From: Rhododendron vialii
Taxonomy: Eukaryota > Streptophyta > Magnoliopsida > Ericales > Ericaceae
Reading direction: 5' to 3'
Length of the DNA: 64,000 nucleotides
NCBI RefSeq assembly: GCF_030253575.1
Contig: NC_080567.1
Span: 29,028,501-29,092,500 of the forward strand
Shown here: positions 43,137 to 55,401 of the stretch, piece by piece
How the letters are laid out: every line of letters starts with the position of its first letter
How positions within the stretch are numbered: position 1 is the first letter of the stretch
Notes under the pieces: model-generated
What the model saw: only the letters and a program-made list of their open reading frames with translations
Databases searched by the model: none
What the model was told of the DNA's origin: nothing
Made by a program: the position numbers and the translations under genes

Positions 43137-44825
43137 CAGAAGTTTTGCTTTCTTCTTCCAATTTATTTTGACATCTCCAGACAGACAAAATTATTCAGTG
43201 CCTCCAGGTCAGGTGCACTGAATAATCTCTCCAAGACCCCATAATCATGATATTTTTCCTTAAAATTCCTCTCATAATCACTTTTCCTTTAGGATCCATT
43301 TGGAACTCATGGAAAGAAAAGGAAAATAAGAATTGTTAAGAAAGAAAGTGTGCGAAAAATGTGTTCTGCTCGAAATTTTGTTTAATTTTTTTTTCACACT
43401 TTCTTTTCAAATGAAACGAGGAGAACTGTCTTTTCCTTTCCCTAAGCTCTGTTTGGAACTCGAGCAAAGAAAAGGAAATGAGGGGGAAAGTTCAAAGAGA
43501 AATTAGAGAAAAGTTGAATATATGGTTCTGAAACCAAACCAAATCAAACGAGGGAAGACGGAGCCTTTTTCTTTGGAACGTGCAGAAAGGAAAGGAAAAA
43601 GAAGAGAGAGTTGAAAAAAATTCTCTTCCCTCGTTTGGTTTGAGAGAGAGAAGAAGCGAAAATGGAAACTTTAATGTTAGATACAAAGAAAATTTATTTC
43701 GAAAGTCTTTCGAAAAAATAATCAGTGGTTGAGATTCACTTTGATAATTGGATTTCATACAACAAATGAATTTTAACCACTAATTGATCTTTTTGAGCCA
43801 CTTTCAGAATAAATTTTCTTTGTTTCTAGCATTTTTTGTAAACTTTTTGTTCCAGGAGTTTGTTAAATTTTCCCCTTTCGTTTCTCCCATTTTCCTTACA
43901 AAGTAGTACTTTTCACTTCCTTTTTCACAACTAAACCGAGTAATTTTCTTTTTGGTCCTCCAAACCGAGTAATTAAGATCCAACAATTTTCGCACCCTCG
44001 ACGCTGTCAGAAGAATTTTTCCCACGCAAATTTTAACGCGTCCACACCGTTCTCTCTCTTTCTCTCTCTCTCTCTCCTCCTCTGTTTAACTAGCCATAAC
44101 TCCTCGAATCGGTGAGGCGGTCGATTCCAAAGAAGGCACGTAACGATCAATCGGCTGACTCAGGTTGGTAACTTCTTCTCAATCCTATTAGGAAATCAAT
44201 TTCTTCTGATTGGGCGCGAGTCCAACGTCCTTTGTTTTGCACTCCTATACATACAATCCTGTAATTACAAGACTTTTCTTCACCACATTGAGAGAATACT
44301 CGCTAAGTTTTTGCAATTGTTTTCCCCAAATTACTTAGGAGCATTCCAAAAACTAAATGATTATTATTATTATTTACTTAGCATTTTCTTCCATACATCA
44401 CGAAAAGCATCAAGTCTTTTGATTTGATGCATAAATATCAGTTGAGTTCTCTTTTTCTTTTTTTCTGTCCTAAAGTCGTAAAGGTTGGATTTTTATGCAA
44501 ATTATATCCACCAATAAATGCATTATAATGACATTCTAATAAAAGATAACAGTTACAATTACAAAACATTGGAAGTAATTGAGATAATTCTGAAGAAAAC
44601 TGATATAGAGCTGTTGATTTTCTTGTTCTGCTTGATACAGATGTTGTTTGGGGGCCACAAGGAGTTGAAATTCATGAACTGTGATTCTTACTCCAAACTC
44701 ATTTTTCGGCCCAAGTTACTTGCTATACTATCTAGCAACCCAGAAATCTTTACCCTCGGATACGAGATTCCAGTTGGGGAATTTGTATTTTGCCACCATT
44801 AACATCCCAAGGAAAGCTCGATTTA
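43137..44825. other. Intergenic and 5' region of TNL3
   Basis: Two blocks with the words ATTTGGAACTCATGGAAAG and TGTTTGGAACTCGAGCAAAG (about 43300 and 43450) look like a dispersed repeat. A CT-rich tract at 44053-44085 and the following GGTGAGGC/TCAGGTTGGTAA may be a 5'UTR with an intron. A 94-codon frame at 44518-44802 shows no domain. Confidence 0.45.
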
Positions 44826-47800
44826 ATGGCTGTTGATGCCTCCTCTTCGATGTCTCGTTTTACGTACCACGTGTTCCTGAGTTTCAGAGGTGAAGACACT
44901 CGGAAAAACTTCACGGACCACCTCTATACAGCTTTGGTCAATGCGGGTCTGCATACTTTTAGAGACGATGATGAAATTGAGAGAGGTGGAGATATTAAGT
45001 TAGAGCTGGAGACAGCAATCAAACAGTCAAGAAGTTCAGTAGTTGTCTTGTCAAAAGACTATGCTTCTTCTGGGTGGTGCCTCGATGAGCTTGTGATGAT
45101 CGTTGAACGCAAAAGGAACTGTGAGCATATAATTTTCCCGGTCTTTTATGACGTGGAACCGTCCTGTGTGAGGAAGCAAACTGGGAGTGTTGGTGAAGCA
45201 TTTGATGGGCATGACAAGCGATACAAGGCGGAAACTGATGAAACGAAGAAACAGTATTTGAGAGAGAAGATGAAAGGTTGGAGGGCAGCACTGAGAGAAG
45301 TTGCTGATCTTGGAGGTTTTGTCTTAGAAAATCAAGCTGACAGGTAATTGCATCTTACTTTCTTCCTTTGGATAACGGCAATGTTTTTGGACACAGATGT
45401 GTCTGCCAATTTCCAATGCGTGTGGGTTCACGTGTATTTGTGTGGGGCCCACTTGCATTGAACGGCTCTGTGTCCGGACATGTGTCCGTGTTGCTACTCT
45501 TTGGGTAATACCCTTTGAAATGTTCTCAAGAGATACGTGGAACTGTAATTGTAATTTAACACTTAACAGTCAACGTAGAGTTCTACAACCCACCTAGTAG
45601 ACACACCGAGAGACAGGGCTCTCTTAGCAGAGTCATGTGCTGCCCTATTACATGATCTACTAACATGAACAAACCTACAGAGTTGAAAAAGAATGAACAA
45701 ACCTACAGAGTTGAAAAAGATTCTTTAAAGCCATACAACCTTGAATCAGCACAAAGACATCAGTAGGAGGTGCATTAGAAGAGACGCAATTCTTGACAAT
45801 AGCGTCCAATTATCATATCAATCTTCAAAGCCAAGCAAGATTCATGAAAACCTGAGAAGTCTGCATATCGGACTCTAAAACAGCTTCGGTGTGGGAGTCT
45901 TGTGCAAAGTTAGCTATGGAATTATGATTCGAGAGTTCGCGATCTTTTTTGTATTTGTAGCTTTTGATGAATAGTTTAGACATTGTAAGGCTAGTAAGTA
46001 TTGGTAGTTGGTACTGGTATTTTTGTGTCTTGAAAGCTCCCTAAGATGGATCAGTTGATGCAGAAGAGCTTGAGTTAAGCAAATATTAGAAGGCATACCC
46101 TTTGAAGTTAAATTTGATGTCTGTTTTAGAAGTTAGAACCTAGGTTTTTTACTCAAGAGTCGTTACTTTTGATGTAGTAGAAATTGTCCTAAAGTTCATG
46201 TAAAGATATCATTAAGATTAGTACCGCATGTTTATTTGTCATATCAGGTAAGTCGTAATGTGATTGACATGGGGCATCCAAATAGAGTAATTTTTCAGTT
46301 TGTTTGCAGTTTTCATTGAGATGTTCATCTCATCTCATTTCTTGACATGCTTAATTTTGTTAGTTACCATTTTGATCTCAATGTGCAGGCATGAGTCAAA
46401 GTTCATCAAAATAATTGTTCGGGAGGTTGTGAGAAAATTGGATTTCATGGTGCTAAGTGGTACCCCCTACCCAACCGGACTAGAATCCCGTGTAAAAGAT
46501 ATCAATTCGTGGTTGCAAGATGGGTCAAATAATGTGGGCATAATGGTGATCAATGGGATGGGTGGAATAGGGAAGACAACCATAGCAAAAACTGTTTATA
46601 ACCAAAACTTTGACAGATTTGAAGGTAGCAGCTTTCTTGCCAATATTCGAGAAACTGCAAAAGAACCTAACGGTTTGGTTCGTCTTCAGAGACAACTTGT
46701 TTCAGATATTCTGAAGCGGAAAATGGAGCGAATATACAGCGTTGATCAAGGAGCGCCTTTGATTAAAGATGCTTTGTGCTGTAAAAGAGTTATAGTTGTC
46801 CTTGATGATGTGAATCATTTGGACCAAGTAAACGATTTAATTGGGATGCAAGACCGGTTTCATCCAGGAAGTAAGATTGTGATAACTACTCGACATGAGC
46901 AATTGCTAAAGGCTGATGAAGTTTTTGATATCACAGTAGAGGAATTGAGTGATGATGAAGCACTTTGTCTTTTCAGCAGGCATGCTTTTGGACAACACAA
47001 ACCTATTGAACAGTACATGGAGCTGTCAAAAAGGGTTATTCATTATTGTGGTGGTCTTCCATTAGCTCTTCAGATTTTGGGCTCTTCTCTCTGCGGCGAA
47101 ACTGTTGATGTATGGGAGAGTCAATTACAAAAACTAAAAACTCATTTGCCTGAGAAAATTCATAACGTGCTTAAAATGAGTTATGATCCCTTAGATGATC
47201 ATGAGAAAAATTTGTTCCTCGATATTGTTTGTTTCTTTGTTGGAAAGGACAAAGATTACACACTTGAAATACTTGAGGAATGTTATTATCCTATTATGGT
47301 TGGCTTCCAAAATCTAATTCGTAGGGGTCTTGTAAAAGTTAATAAAAAGAACAAGCTTTTGATGCACCAATTGCTCAGAGAAATGGGCAGGGAAATTATT
47401 CGGCAGGAGTCCCGGAAGCAACCTGGAAAGCGCAGCAGACTTTGGTATCATGAGGACGTTTTCAACGTGCTGAGGGATAAATCTGTAAGAATTATGCTTC
47501 TCATAGCTATTTCTATGCCTTTTTGCATTTTTGTGACTTATCTTTTTCTTTATCAGGGAACTGAAACAATTGAAGGCCTTAGCCTCAACATGGATGATTT
47601 GACATTTAAGAGATCAAAAAATGTACAAAAAACCCAGTTGGAAGGTTTTCCTGGCGAACTGATGCTGCTTAATGAAGGAAATTCGCCTAAGCGATATCGT
47701 CTAGGCTTACTCTCATGGTTGCCCATGGTCCATGCCTTAGTAGAACCACTCTCAGAACCAGATGAAGCAGATTTGAAAACTGATGCATTTTCACAAATGC

Positions 47801-48425
47801 ACAACTTGAGATTTCTCCAGCTTAATAATGTAAGACTCACCGGAGGTTACAAAGAATTTCCTAAGAGGTTAAGATGGTTGTGTTGGCGTGGCTTCTCTTC
47901 AAAATATATACCTAATGATTTTCCTTTGGAGAGGCTGGTTGTTCTTGACATGCAGAATAGCAGCTTGGAACGATTGTGGAAGAGAACCAATGTATGATCC
48001 AGCTTTTCCTTTGTATCTATCGTCTCTTATGCTTTTCTCAGATAAATATAGACGCTGGTGGATACCCGGTTGCCTACTTTTTTGTGTTTTTGCAGGTGCT
48101 CAAGTCATTGAAAATTCTTGATCTCAGTTGCTCTAATGGCCTTACCAGCTCCCCTGACTTCTCACAGCTTCCTAGTCTTGAGAGACTGATTCTTAAATAT
48201 TGCAAAAGTTTGGTCACGGTTCACGAGTCCATCGGGGAATTAGTTAGACTTGTGTTGCTGAATCTAAAAGGCTGTGAAAATCTTAGGAACCTTCCAAATA
48301 AAGTTTTTCAGCTCAAATCCCTAGAAAAACTGATTCTCAGTGGATGCTCAAGGCTGGAAGGGCTGCCCCCTGATCTGGGCAAGTTGGTATCTTTGAATGG
48401 GGTTCACCCCGATGGAACAAACTAG
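44826..48425 (+). CDS. TNL3: TIR-NBS-LRR receptor truncated in the LRR
   Basis: Exons 44826-45343, 46389-47484, 47557-47991 and 48096-48425 join in frame to 792 aa. The TIR is canonical (FLSFRGEDTRKNF, DDDEIERG, GWCLDEL with catalytic Glu). NB-ARC is complete: GMGGIGKTT, VIVVLDDVN, GSKIVITTR, GGLPLALQILGSS; the MHD position reads MHQ. Only about six LRRs remain before TAG, at a point where TNL1 and TNL2 continue for another 190 residues; the following sequence still resembles the lost part briefly (PTTAG..W), so the cause is decay and deletion, not a natural end. C-JID debris lies at 48570-48922. A TIR-NB-short-LRR protein could still be made; TN-type truncated forms do have roles in other plants (inference). 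The start at 44826 gives MAVDASSSMSRFTYH; 44853 (MSRF) is an alternative. Confidence 0.78.
45592..45900 (-). mobile_element. RNase H-type (RVT_3) retroelement remnant in TNL3 intron 1
   Basis: On the minus strand HTEAVLESDMQTS, then NAPPTDVFVLIQGCMALKNL and, after a 31-bp tandem duplication, CRFVHVSRSCNRAAHDSAKR match the plant RVT_3/RNase H-like domain common in LINE-derived genes (consensus style FVHVxRxxNxxAHxLA). Stops and the duplication show it is dead. It lies inside the roughly 1.05-kb first intron, which is much longer than in TNL1 (135 bp) and TNL2 (274 bp). Confidence 0.7.
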
Positions 48426-48569
48426 TTACCCACCACCGCTGGACAATATGAACTGTGGCATGAACTCCTGTTCTTGGGTGTTAAAAAATTAAAACCAGGT
48501 GGTTTGCAGTTTCGAATCAGGAAAACTGCAGAAAATGTTAATGGCCTGACGAGCCTCAGGTGATTCTAT

Positions 48570-48922
48570 GATTGCAGAATGTCAGAGCGTTTTTCTTCCA
48601 GGGAGTGAGATTCCTGATTGGTTTGATGATAAGAGTTGCGGTTAAAGTTAAACAATGTCTTTTACTGTCCCTTTCTTCCCCATCTCAAGTTCCATGGCCT
48701 GATTCTAGGAGGTTTGTATATGGACACGGCTTGGACTGTGAACAGACAGAATGGAGGTATGAATGTAGTCTTTGAAATAACAAAACCGAGGGTCTGAAAT
48801 GGGGTTACAGGCCAACATTCAAAGGCACTGCACATCAAGGCAAAGATGTGGGCAGGTTAAGTGATTGGAAGGTAGCTAATTTGCTAGTGGAAGGTGGTGT
48901 TGAAGTGAATGTCTCTCTGTGA
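48570..48922 (+). pseudogene. Decayed C-JID exon of TNL3
   Basis: After a CAG acceptor-like site, FLPGSEIPDWFDDKS and, in other frames, NKTEGLKWGYRPTFKG and LSDWKVANLLVEGGVEVNVS match the C-JID exon of TNL2 (FLPGSKIPASF; TKGLEWTYGPTIHG; LSHWNVRNLQAGDELNVS). At least two frameshifts separate them. The intervening LRR-coding DNA of about 0.5 kb is gone. Confidence 0.85.
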
Positions 48923-49828
48923 ATGCGGCAGAGCTTTTTCAGGACAGAGAATTGGAATCTGGCGGCTTATTGCGGAGTTTCAAGAAGTAGTAGAGCAAGT
49001 TAGCAAGAGTTGGTTCAAAGCACAAAATGACTGCATTGCTTCAAACGGAGGGATCTCTTCTTCCTTTCTCAGCAGCTAATGAGAAATCAAATTGAAGAAG
49101 GAACAGGAACAGGAACTGGAAATCTGGGGGTGGAAAAATAAACCCGGCAAACCTCCACGAGTTTCGCTGGTTCGGTTCTTGAATGTTAACAATAGGTTCT
49201 AGGTCTGAAATTGTTGTTTTTTTGATTCTTGAGTTAGCTTAAGAGGGTGTTAATCTTTGTAATTTGTTTTCAAAGATTAATAAAATTCCTTTTTGCTCTT
49301 CAAAAAAAATGTGTCTGATTGAAGAAGAACTGATTCTGCAACTCAGTATAATCAAGTTGATACCTTTCCAAACCAACTTTAGGCTACTTCAAATGCTACA
49401 ATATTTCCCTTTGTTTCTCTTTCAAACTCAAATGCTGCCCTCATAGCCATAGTGGAATGTGCATTTTAACAACTCTCTCTAGAAACTTGTTTCTCCCATA
49501 AACATGGATTCTTCACGAGCATTTAAAACAAATACGGAGTTTTGACCTAAGGTCGAATACAGATGCATTAGACGTAAAATATTAAGCATAACTCCCACCA
49601 AGTTTTGATTTTTCCTAGCAAGATCATCAAAACACGAACACATTTTCCTATGAAAAGATTAACGAAATACGAGATTTAACAACTGCTCTGTACTGAATCT
49701 GCATTGTGGCTACAAGATAAATCTAGAAATATAGGTTTATACAACAAAGGAAAAAAGAAAAAATAGAAGAGAAATGGGAACTGTAAAAATGATCTACATT
49801 AACAAAAATCCACCCTTCATACTTACTA
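48923..49828. other. 3' flank of TNL3 and of the F-box gene
   Basis: No gene recognised. AATAAA-like TTAATAAAATTCC at about 49276 may be the former TNL3 poly-A signal. Confidence 0.45.
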
Positions 49829-51193
49829 TTACATGTGAGTATAAAAATTCATACCGCCCATAAGTCCACGCCATTTAGAAGTTTTCAAAAGGCCTCCTCT
49901 TGCGAAACCCTTTAGAGAAATAAAGCTTGGAATATGAGCAATAGCACGAACACCACAAGGACCAAAAGCTTTAAATTCTCTGAAGGTTCCTTTCCTATGA
50001 TTGTAGGACACTAAAGATCTGGAATTCCATATGAACAACAAATCTCCATTTCTCAAAAATGCAATCGGTTGATGCAAGTAATGCTCCAGCGCGCAATAGA
50101 AGTTGATGTCAATGACAAACTCTCTAGTCCAGGACTCCTTGACACCATAATCCTTCATCACCCAAACATCAAACTGACCGTCGCCAATTACATAACATAG
50201 AGAGAGAAACTCACCTAGTACCCCGACATTGATCCAAGAGATCTTATTAACACACTCTCGATCAAAATGGGTAGGCCCCGGAACAGATCCAAACTGCTCC
50301 ATCTCAAAATCAAATGAAGAAATCAAGTTGAAAGCCGTAAAACCATCAGTAATCCAGTGAAGAATGCCATTTAGGAAAGAGTCAAACGATCCCTCAGACA
50401 TAGGTAATGGGGCATCGCCAATTTTCCTCCAGGATTCCGTGCCAAGAGTGTATATCTCAGCTTTTGTTTTACCACCAGAGACCAAACGAGTCTCAGGATC
50501 AGTATATTGCATGCACATCAAACTAACGACCTTGTACCGCTTAGTCTTTGGACAGAAACCAAACCCAGAATGGCAACGATAATTGTAAGCTCGTTTTGCA
50601 GAAATCTGATTGGGAAGAACCATAACTTCGCCAAGGACTGGGTTGCAAATGTAGTGAAAGGGAGGCCATGAAGCATGGTATAAACAAAGCAATCCATTAC
50701 AAGAACCCACAAGGGTAACTTGACGACGGGAGAGTTCGAATCTGGTACTTTTCACAGTTAATGCTTGGCACGGACAAGAAATACGCCGGCGATAAAAGGG
50801 GCGGTCGTCAGCAGTGCAGGTGGCGGCGGCTGAGGTTTCCTCAAGATCTTGCATATAGACAAAGTGAAATGCACATGAACTGGGACTGTGTTGAAGGATG
50901 AGGCTAGCACAAACATTGGGTGCTTTAATAAGGTTAATTTCGGAAAAATACGGGTCTGTGAGAATCTTGAGGAATGTTTTGCAAACACATTTGCAACAGA
51001 TTATGGCCTTTGGAGGGAGCCTTGAGAGTATTTCGTATATTAAGTTCATAGGCAGTTCAAGTATACCACAACCAAGTATACTTTCTGATGCTGCTGTATG
51101 ATCCTGCGATTGTTGTTCATCTTCCTTGTTGTCTTCTTTTCCTTCAAAAGTTGAGTTGCTTTCTCTTCCTCTTTTGCATCTTCCAATGACCAT
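49829..51193 (-). CDS. F-box protein with F-box-associated domain
   Basis: Uninterrupted single-exon frame of 454 aa. After a charged, Glu/Gln-rich leader, the F-box spans about residues 45-90 (LPMNLIYEILSRLPPKAIICCKCVCKTF, then DPYFSEIN). It is followed by an F-box-associated (FBA) region with VGSCNGLLCLY, NPVLGEVMVLP, GFGFCPKTKRYKVV, WRKIGDAP and FLNGILHWI, the standard order for plant FBA-type F-box proteins. These act as the substrate-choosing subunit of SCF ubiquitin ligases; the target is unknown. The start at 51193 follows a CAG acceptor-like site; an in-frame ATG at 51244 lies in what looks like a 5'UTR intron end. The last segment (GGLLKTSKWRGLMGG) is free of known motifs. Confidence 0.88.
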   Translation of the reverse strand: MVIGRCKRGRESNSTFEGKEDNKEDEQQSQDHTAASESILGCGILELPMNLIYEILSRLPPKAIICCKCVCKTFLKILTDPYFSEINLIKAPNVCASLILQHSPSSCAFHFVYMQDLEETSAAATCTADDRPFYRRRISCPCQALTVKSTRFELSRRQVTLVGSCNGLLCLYHASWPPFHYICNPVLGEVMVLPNQISAKRAYNYRCHSGFGFCPKTKRYKVVSLMCMQYTDPETRLVSGGKTKAEIYTLGTESWRKIGDAPLPMSEGSFDSFLNGILHWITDGFTAFNLISSFDFEMEQFGSVPGPTHFDRECVNKISWINVGVLGEFLSLCYVIGDGQFDVWVMKDYGVKESWTREFVIDINFYCALEHYLHQPIAFLRNGDLLFIWNSRSLVSYNHRKGTFREFKAFGPCGVRAIAHIPSFISLKGFARGGLLKTSKWRGLMGGMNFYTHM

Positions 51194-53425
51194 TCTATGC
51201 CTGCTGGGAACAGAAATGGAGCATGGATGAAACAAACACAACAAAGAAGAAGATTATAATCATTTACGGCAAACATCGAGAGCAAGAACAATTGCTTTCT
51301 CTCAAATGAGCAGGAAACTCCATTGAGGTAAGAGCTGTTGGCATCAAATCATAAAGAGTATCATAGCATCAAATTTCCGGAAAAGAATATGCATGTTTGC
51401 AGGTTGCAGAAAAGCATGCATTGTAATCTTTTAGGATGATAACAAATGAACAGAAGCATGGAAAGTTTTACACGTTTGGAATGGTACGATCCAAACATTT
51501 TATGTTATTCTATACAGTTCAGTACCGATATTTGCTCAATGATCAATACAGCAGGAAATGAGGTAAATCAGAATGCAGGAGCATGAGCAACATGAACACC
51601 ATCCAGCTAATGTAAATACTGTTATAGCAGGAAAAAACTCAAAATCAATAATTTAGACCCAAAACTTTTTCCTAGAGGAATCACCAGAGAAACAGTGTGT
51701 TTGATTTTCCATAAAAAATATATTAATAGAATTATGTAGACCGCCGAAATAGAACGATAAGCAGATACCAGCTTCGCCATCTACCAAAATAATTTATCTT
51801 AAAGACACACTAGATGGAATCTACAAGAGAAACAGAGAGAACTACTACCTCAATTGGCAAAAAAATATGGCGACATCACATTTCAACAAACATTATCACA
51901 TTGTAACCCAAGTTGTAAACTCATTTATCTTGCGAAAGTAGAGTGACAATAATTTAAAGTAGAGCTTAGGTAAGTGGGCAACATCATACCATATATAAAG
52001 ATAACAATTAACTTACAAAATATGATGGCAACCTTTTGAATCAGAAACTCTGAATTCAATACAACTACCCCATGGTCCCCATCCCACTAGAGGGGCAATT
52101 AACGAAACCATCATGGCAAATTTACCATGATCATAAAAGCAAATTGATAGCGGAGACGATAACTTGCAGATCTTCAAAAGGAACCCTTCAAACAGGAAGG
52201 AAATTGCGGAGCATCTCGCGTCCGCTCCATAACCGATAATCAATCAATCAACTTCAAAAGAGTTCCACAACATGATAACAGCCTATCAAAATAGAAACCT
52301 CACTCTCTGTTCCCTAACACCGCAGATCTAGTTCTTTTTATTTCGTCTCAATTGGAATTCAATTGCTTCGACTTCAAGAGTAACAGACAGATTTTACTGT
52401 AGCAGACAGATTTTATGCATGGATAACGAAAGAAAGGGTGATTTTACAGTAGCAGACAGATTATGACAGGATACAGTCGAATACACTACAAAGAGTAACA
52501 TGAGCCGATGAACAATGCTCATTCTTTCTTCATGCTGGCTCCAAAAATTAGGGGCATAACAAACAAATCATTAGTGCCACACATGGCCAACATTGAGCTC
52601 AAAGCACGATAGCTTTCCTTCAAAATGAGAATCAAATTGCCCACACTACCAAAATATTTCCCCAAAGAAATAAATGCAAGTACATAACTTGACCATTGAC
52701 TTGCAACATCTATAGCCAATTCTGTTTTGAAGAAACAGAACGCATACATGTACGTACTTGACAATCACAGTAAAGTGTGATTTCAAAACAGCATTTTGTT
52801 CTATCATTGGCCATGTCAATCGTTAAACCTATCAATTACCGAGAAATTAACTTGCAACTACCCAATATCTTCAACATTTTGTCCCATGGCCTTTGCTAGA
52901 GGAAATTTGTGAAGTATGCTCGATCTCAATGATCTATGGTCTGCTCCATTAGTCATTGGACTTCATAAAAGTTCCACAGCACGCAAACAACCTACCAAAA
53001 AAAAACCTCATTCTCTACTCCTAACCCCGCCACATATAAGCACGGCCATTTCTTTTTATAAATCAGGTCCAGGCTAGTTTACGCGCACTTCAACTAATCC
53101 TGAGACCAATCCCACCGCCTACTTGCAAGGGATCTGATTAAAGCCGGAGCAAATCTCATGCCTTGACAGCTACGCCAAGGCCTAGAGGTTAGTACAGGTA
53201 TGGCCATGTAACTTCAGTTCCAATTCTTTCTATTTCTTGTTCAATTGCAGAATTTGGAGTACTCTTTTGAACAGAATAGCACCAAAAAATTGATTCTCAA
53301 GAATTATTTCTTATTCTCTCGCAAACAAACTGATGGATGACGACAGTTAAAGGGTTTTGCTAACACGTATAACCTCTGGTACATGCGTGCGTGGAATACT
53401 CAACAACTATTACGTATAGATTCAA
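51194..53425. other. Upstream region of the F-box gene
   Basis: No gene recognised on either strand. Much of it may be promoter and 5'UTR. A short direct repeat (ACAGTAGCAGACAGATT) occurs near 52395 and 52446. Confidence 0.5.
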
Positions 53426-53432
53426 TTGCAAG

Positions 53433-53437
<5 letters not shown>

Positions 53438-53468
<31 letters not shown>

Positions 53469-53578
53469 GCGATGGGGACCTGATCAGTAACCGACCCCCG
53501 CGTCGTCTCCGCGTATCTGTTGTTTCTTCTTCCGCTTGCTTCTGGCTTCGAGATCCAGAGAGAGAGAGAGAGAGAGAG
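53438..53578. repeat. Two GA microsatellites
   Basis: GA runs at 53438-53465 and 53558-53577 with a GC-richer spacer (CCGACCCCCGCGTCGTCTCCGC). Open frames across them (Arg-Glu repeats) are artefacts of the dinucleotide. Confidence 0.85.
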
Positions 53579-53589
53579 GTCTTCTGTTT

Positions 53590-55035
53590 ATATAGAGGCG
53601 GTGGGGTTGGATGGGACCGACACCTGGGAGAAGTTTACACGTGCCAAATCCATCTTAAAATCAGTGCCATTGCGAATATTTACCAAAAAAACCACCCTAA
53701 AATTCGGACAAGTTCTTTTTTTTTTGGTCCAACGGGAAGTATTTCGGACAAGTTCGATTCGATGAAACAAATACTCCAACAAAGACAGATGGGCTCCACA
53801 TACAAGACGCGACTATGGTGTCGGACCGGTGTACCAACCCCTTGTGTTTGCCTACTCGCACAAATGGTGTTTGTTCTCCTTCGTGTTCATGGTATATTTA
53901 TTTATTTCATGATTTATTCATGTTTTTTATTAAATCATGGTGTATTCATGAAATTATGGCTTAGATTTGTATTTTTTAAATAAATTAGGATGTATTCATA
54001 AAATCGTACAGTAATTGTTTTGGTTTGATTCAAGTTGAAATATAAAATTAATCAATCATATTTCAAATTACCCTAAAATCATGAATTATGATTATTTTGG
54101 GTCGATTCAATTTGAAATATAAAAATAATAGGATAAAAAATATAAATGTAATCGATCATATTTAAATTTATCAAATCCTACTAAATTAAGAAAGCAATTC
54201 AATCCAATCTCACTAAATTAAGAAAACAATACAACATAATATATGTATATCATAGTAAAAAGAGTAAAAAATGTAATTTACATACTAAGAGGATGGAAAC
54301 ATAAGCACGAAAAGTGCGTGGGATGAAAACTTACATGATGTGACTAATGAGGATGAATATTTAAAACTCCTAATTTTTTAGGGATAAATTTGTGATATGT
54401 CCTATAAAAGATTAATTCATTCAGATATATATTGATTTTTTCATATGACACTTCGTCAAATTTAGTCCAAATAGAATGAAGGTCAGAGATTATTTGTGCG
54501 TACCCGAAATGAACCCCACCCGAGAGGTCGGTATACAATCAGTAGTCAATTTGTCCGTACACAATATTTTTCGTTACAGAAAATGAATTTTATACACCAA
54601 CCATGATCAATTTTGGCGGAGGTGTGTGTATAAAAGTGATCAAAAGTTTGCATGTTCAAGTTTATTAAACAAAACTAGCGTTTGTGCTCGTTCGATGCAT
54701 GGGATAAAAAAATTTCATTGTTTTATTTTCAGTCTTGTGTATCAAACGGGCAAAAACGCTAGTCGATTAAAAAAAATAGTTAAATATTTTAATCGATTCT
54801 GTGTTCGATACACACTAGCATTAGTCTCATTCTATACACTAAAAGATGTGTGATGAAAATTGAAATTTGAGTACCGACGGTGCCCAATGACATAGAATAA
54901 TATTTTCTCTCTCCGTCCCTCTCCCACGTTCCACCACCCCTTCCCCCTCTTTATAAAAAAAAAAAGAAGAAGTAAAAATTCATGAAATTAGGAAATGGGG
55001 GTTTGAAAGCTTGTGGGACTCAAAATACAATTGTA
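53590..55035. other. AT-rich non-genic region
   Basis: No gene recognised; short AT-rich repeats (AAATCATGGTGTATTCATGAAAT and TTCAATTTGAAATATAAAA) recur at about 53930-54120. Confidence 0.5.
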
Positions 55036-55037
55036 TA

Positions 55038-55279
55038 CTCTCTTCGTTCTATATTGAGAGTCCATCACGAAAAGTCATGTCATTTTTCAAATCAAAAAAT
55101 TAACTACTTCCGTATATAATTTTTTTAATTTTTTCGCACCAAATTAAAGTACTAATCGAGATTTTTAATTTGGTACAAAAAAAATTGAAAAATTATGCAC
55201 GAAAGTAGCTGATTTTTTTATTTAAAAAATAAAAAAAAAAAGAGAATGTGAGACTCTCAATATGAAACGGATGGAGCAG
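55038..55279. mobile_element. Stowaway-type MITE
   Basis: Ends CTCTCTTCGTTCTATATTGAGAGTC and the reverse complement of GACTCTCAATATG...GGAGCAG form about 25-bp inverted repeats; TA lies directly outside both ends (55036-55037 and 55280-55281), the Stowaway/Tc1-mariner target duplication. 242 bp, no coding. Confidence 0.8.
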
Positions 55280-55401
55280 TAGATAGGATGATAGATGATA
55301 TACTGAGGTGTTCCCGTTGGATGTTGGAACGACGTGAGCAGGTTAGGCTTCAAGATCCGGCCCAATTGCTGCTGAGTTTTGTATTTAACATTAAAGAAAG
55401 G

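Noticed and set aside
53426-53983. 185-codon frame starting in a GA run
   Set aside because: Microsatellite-driven frame without a domain.
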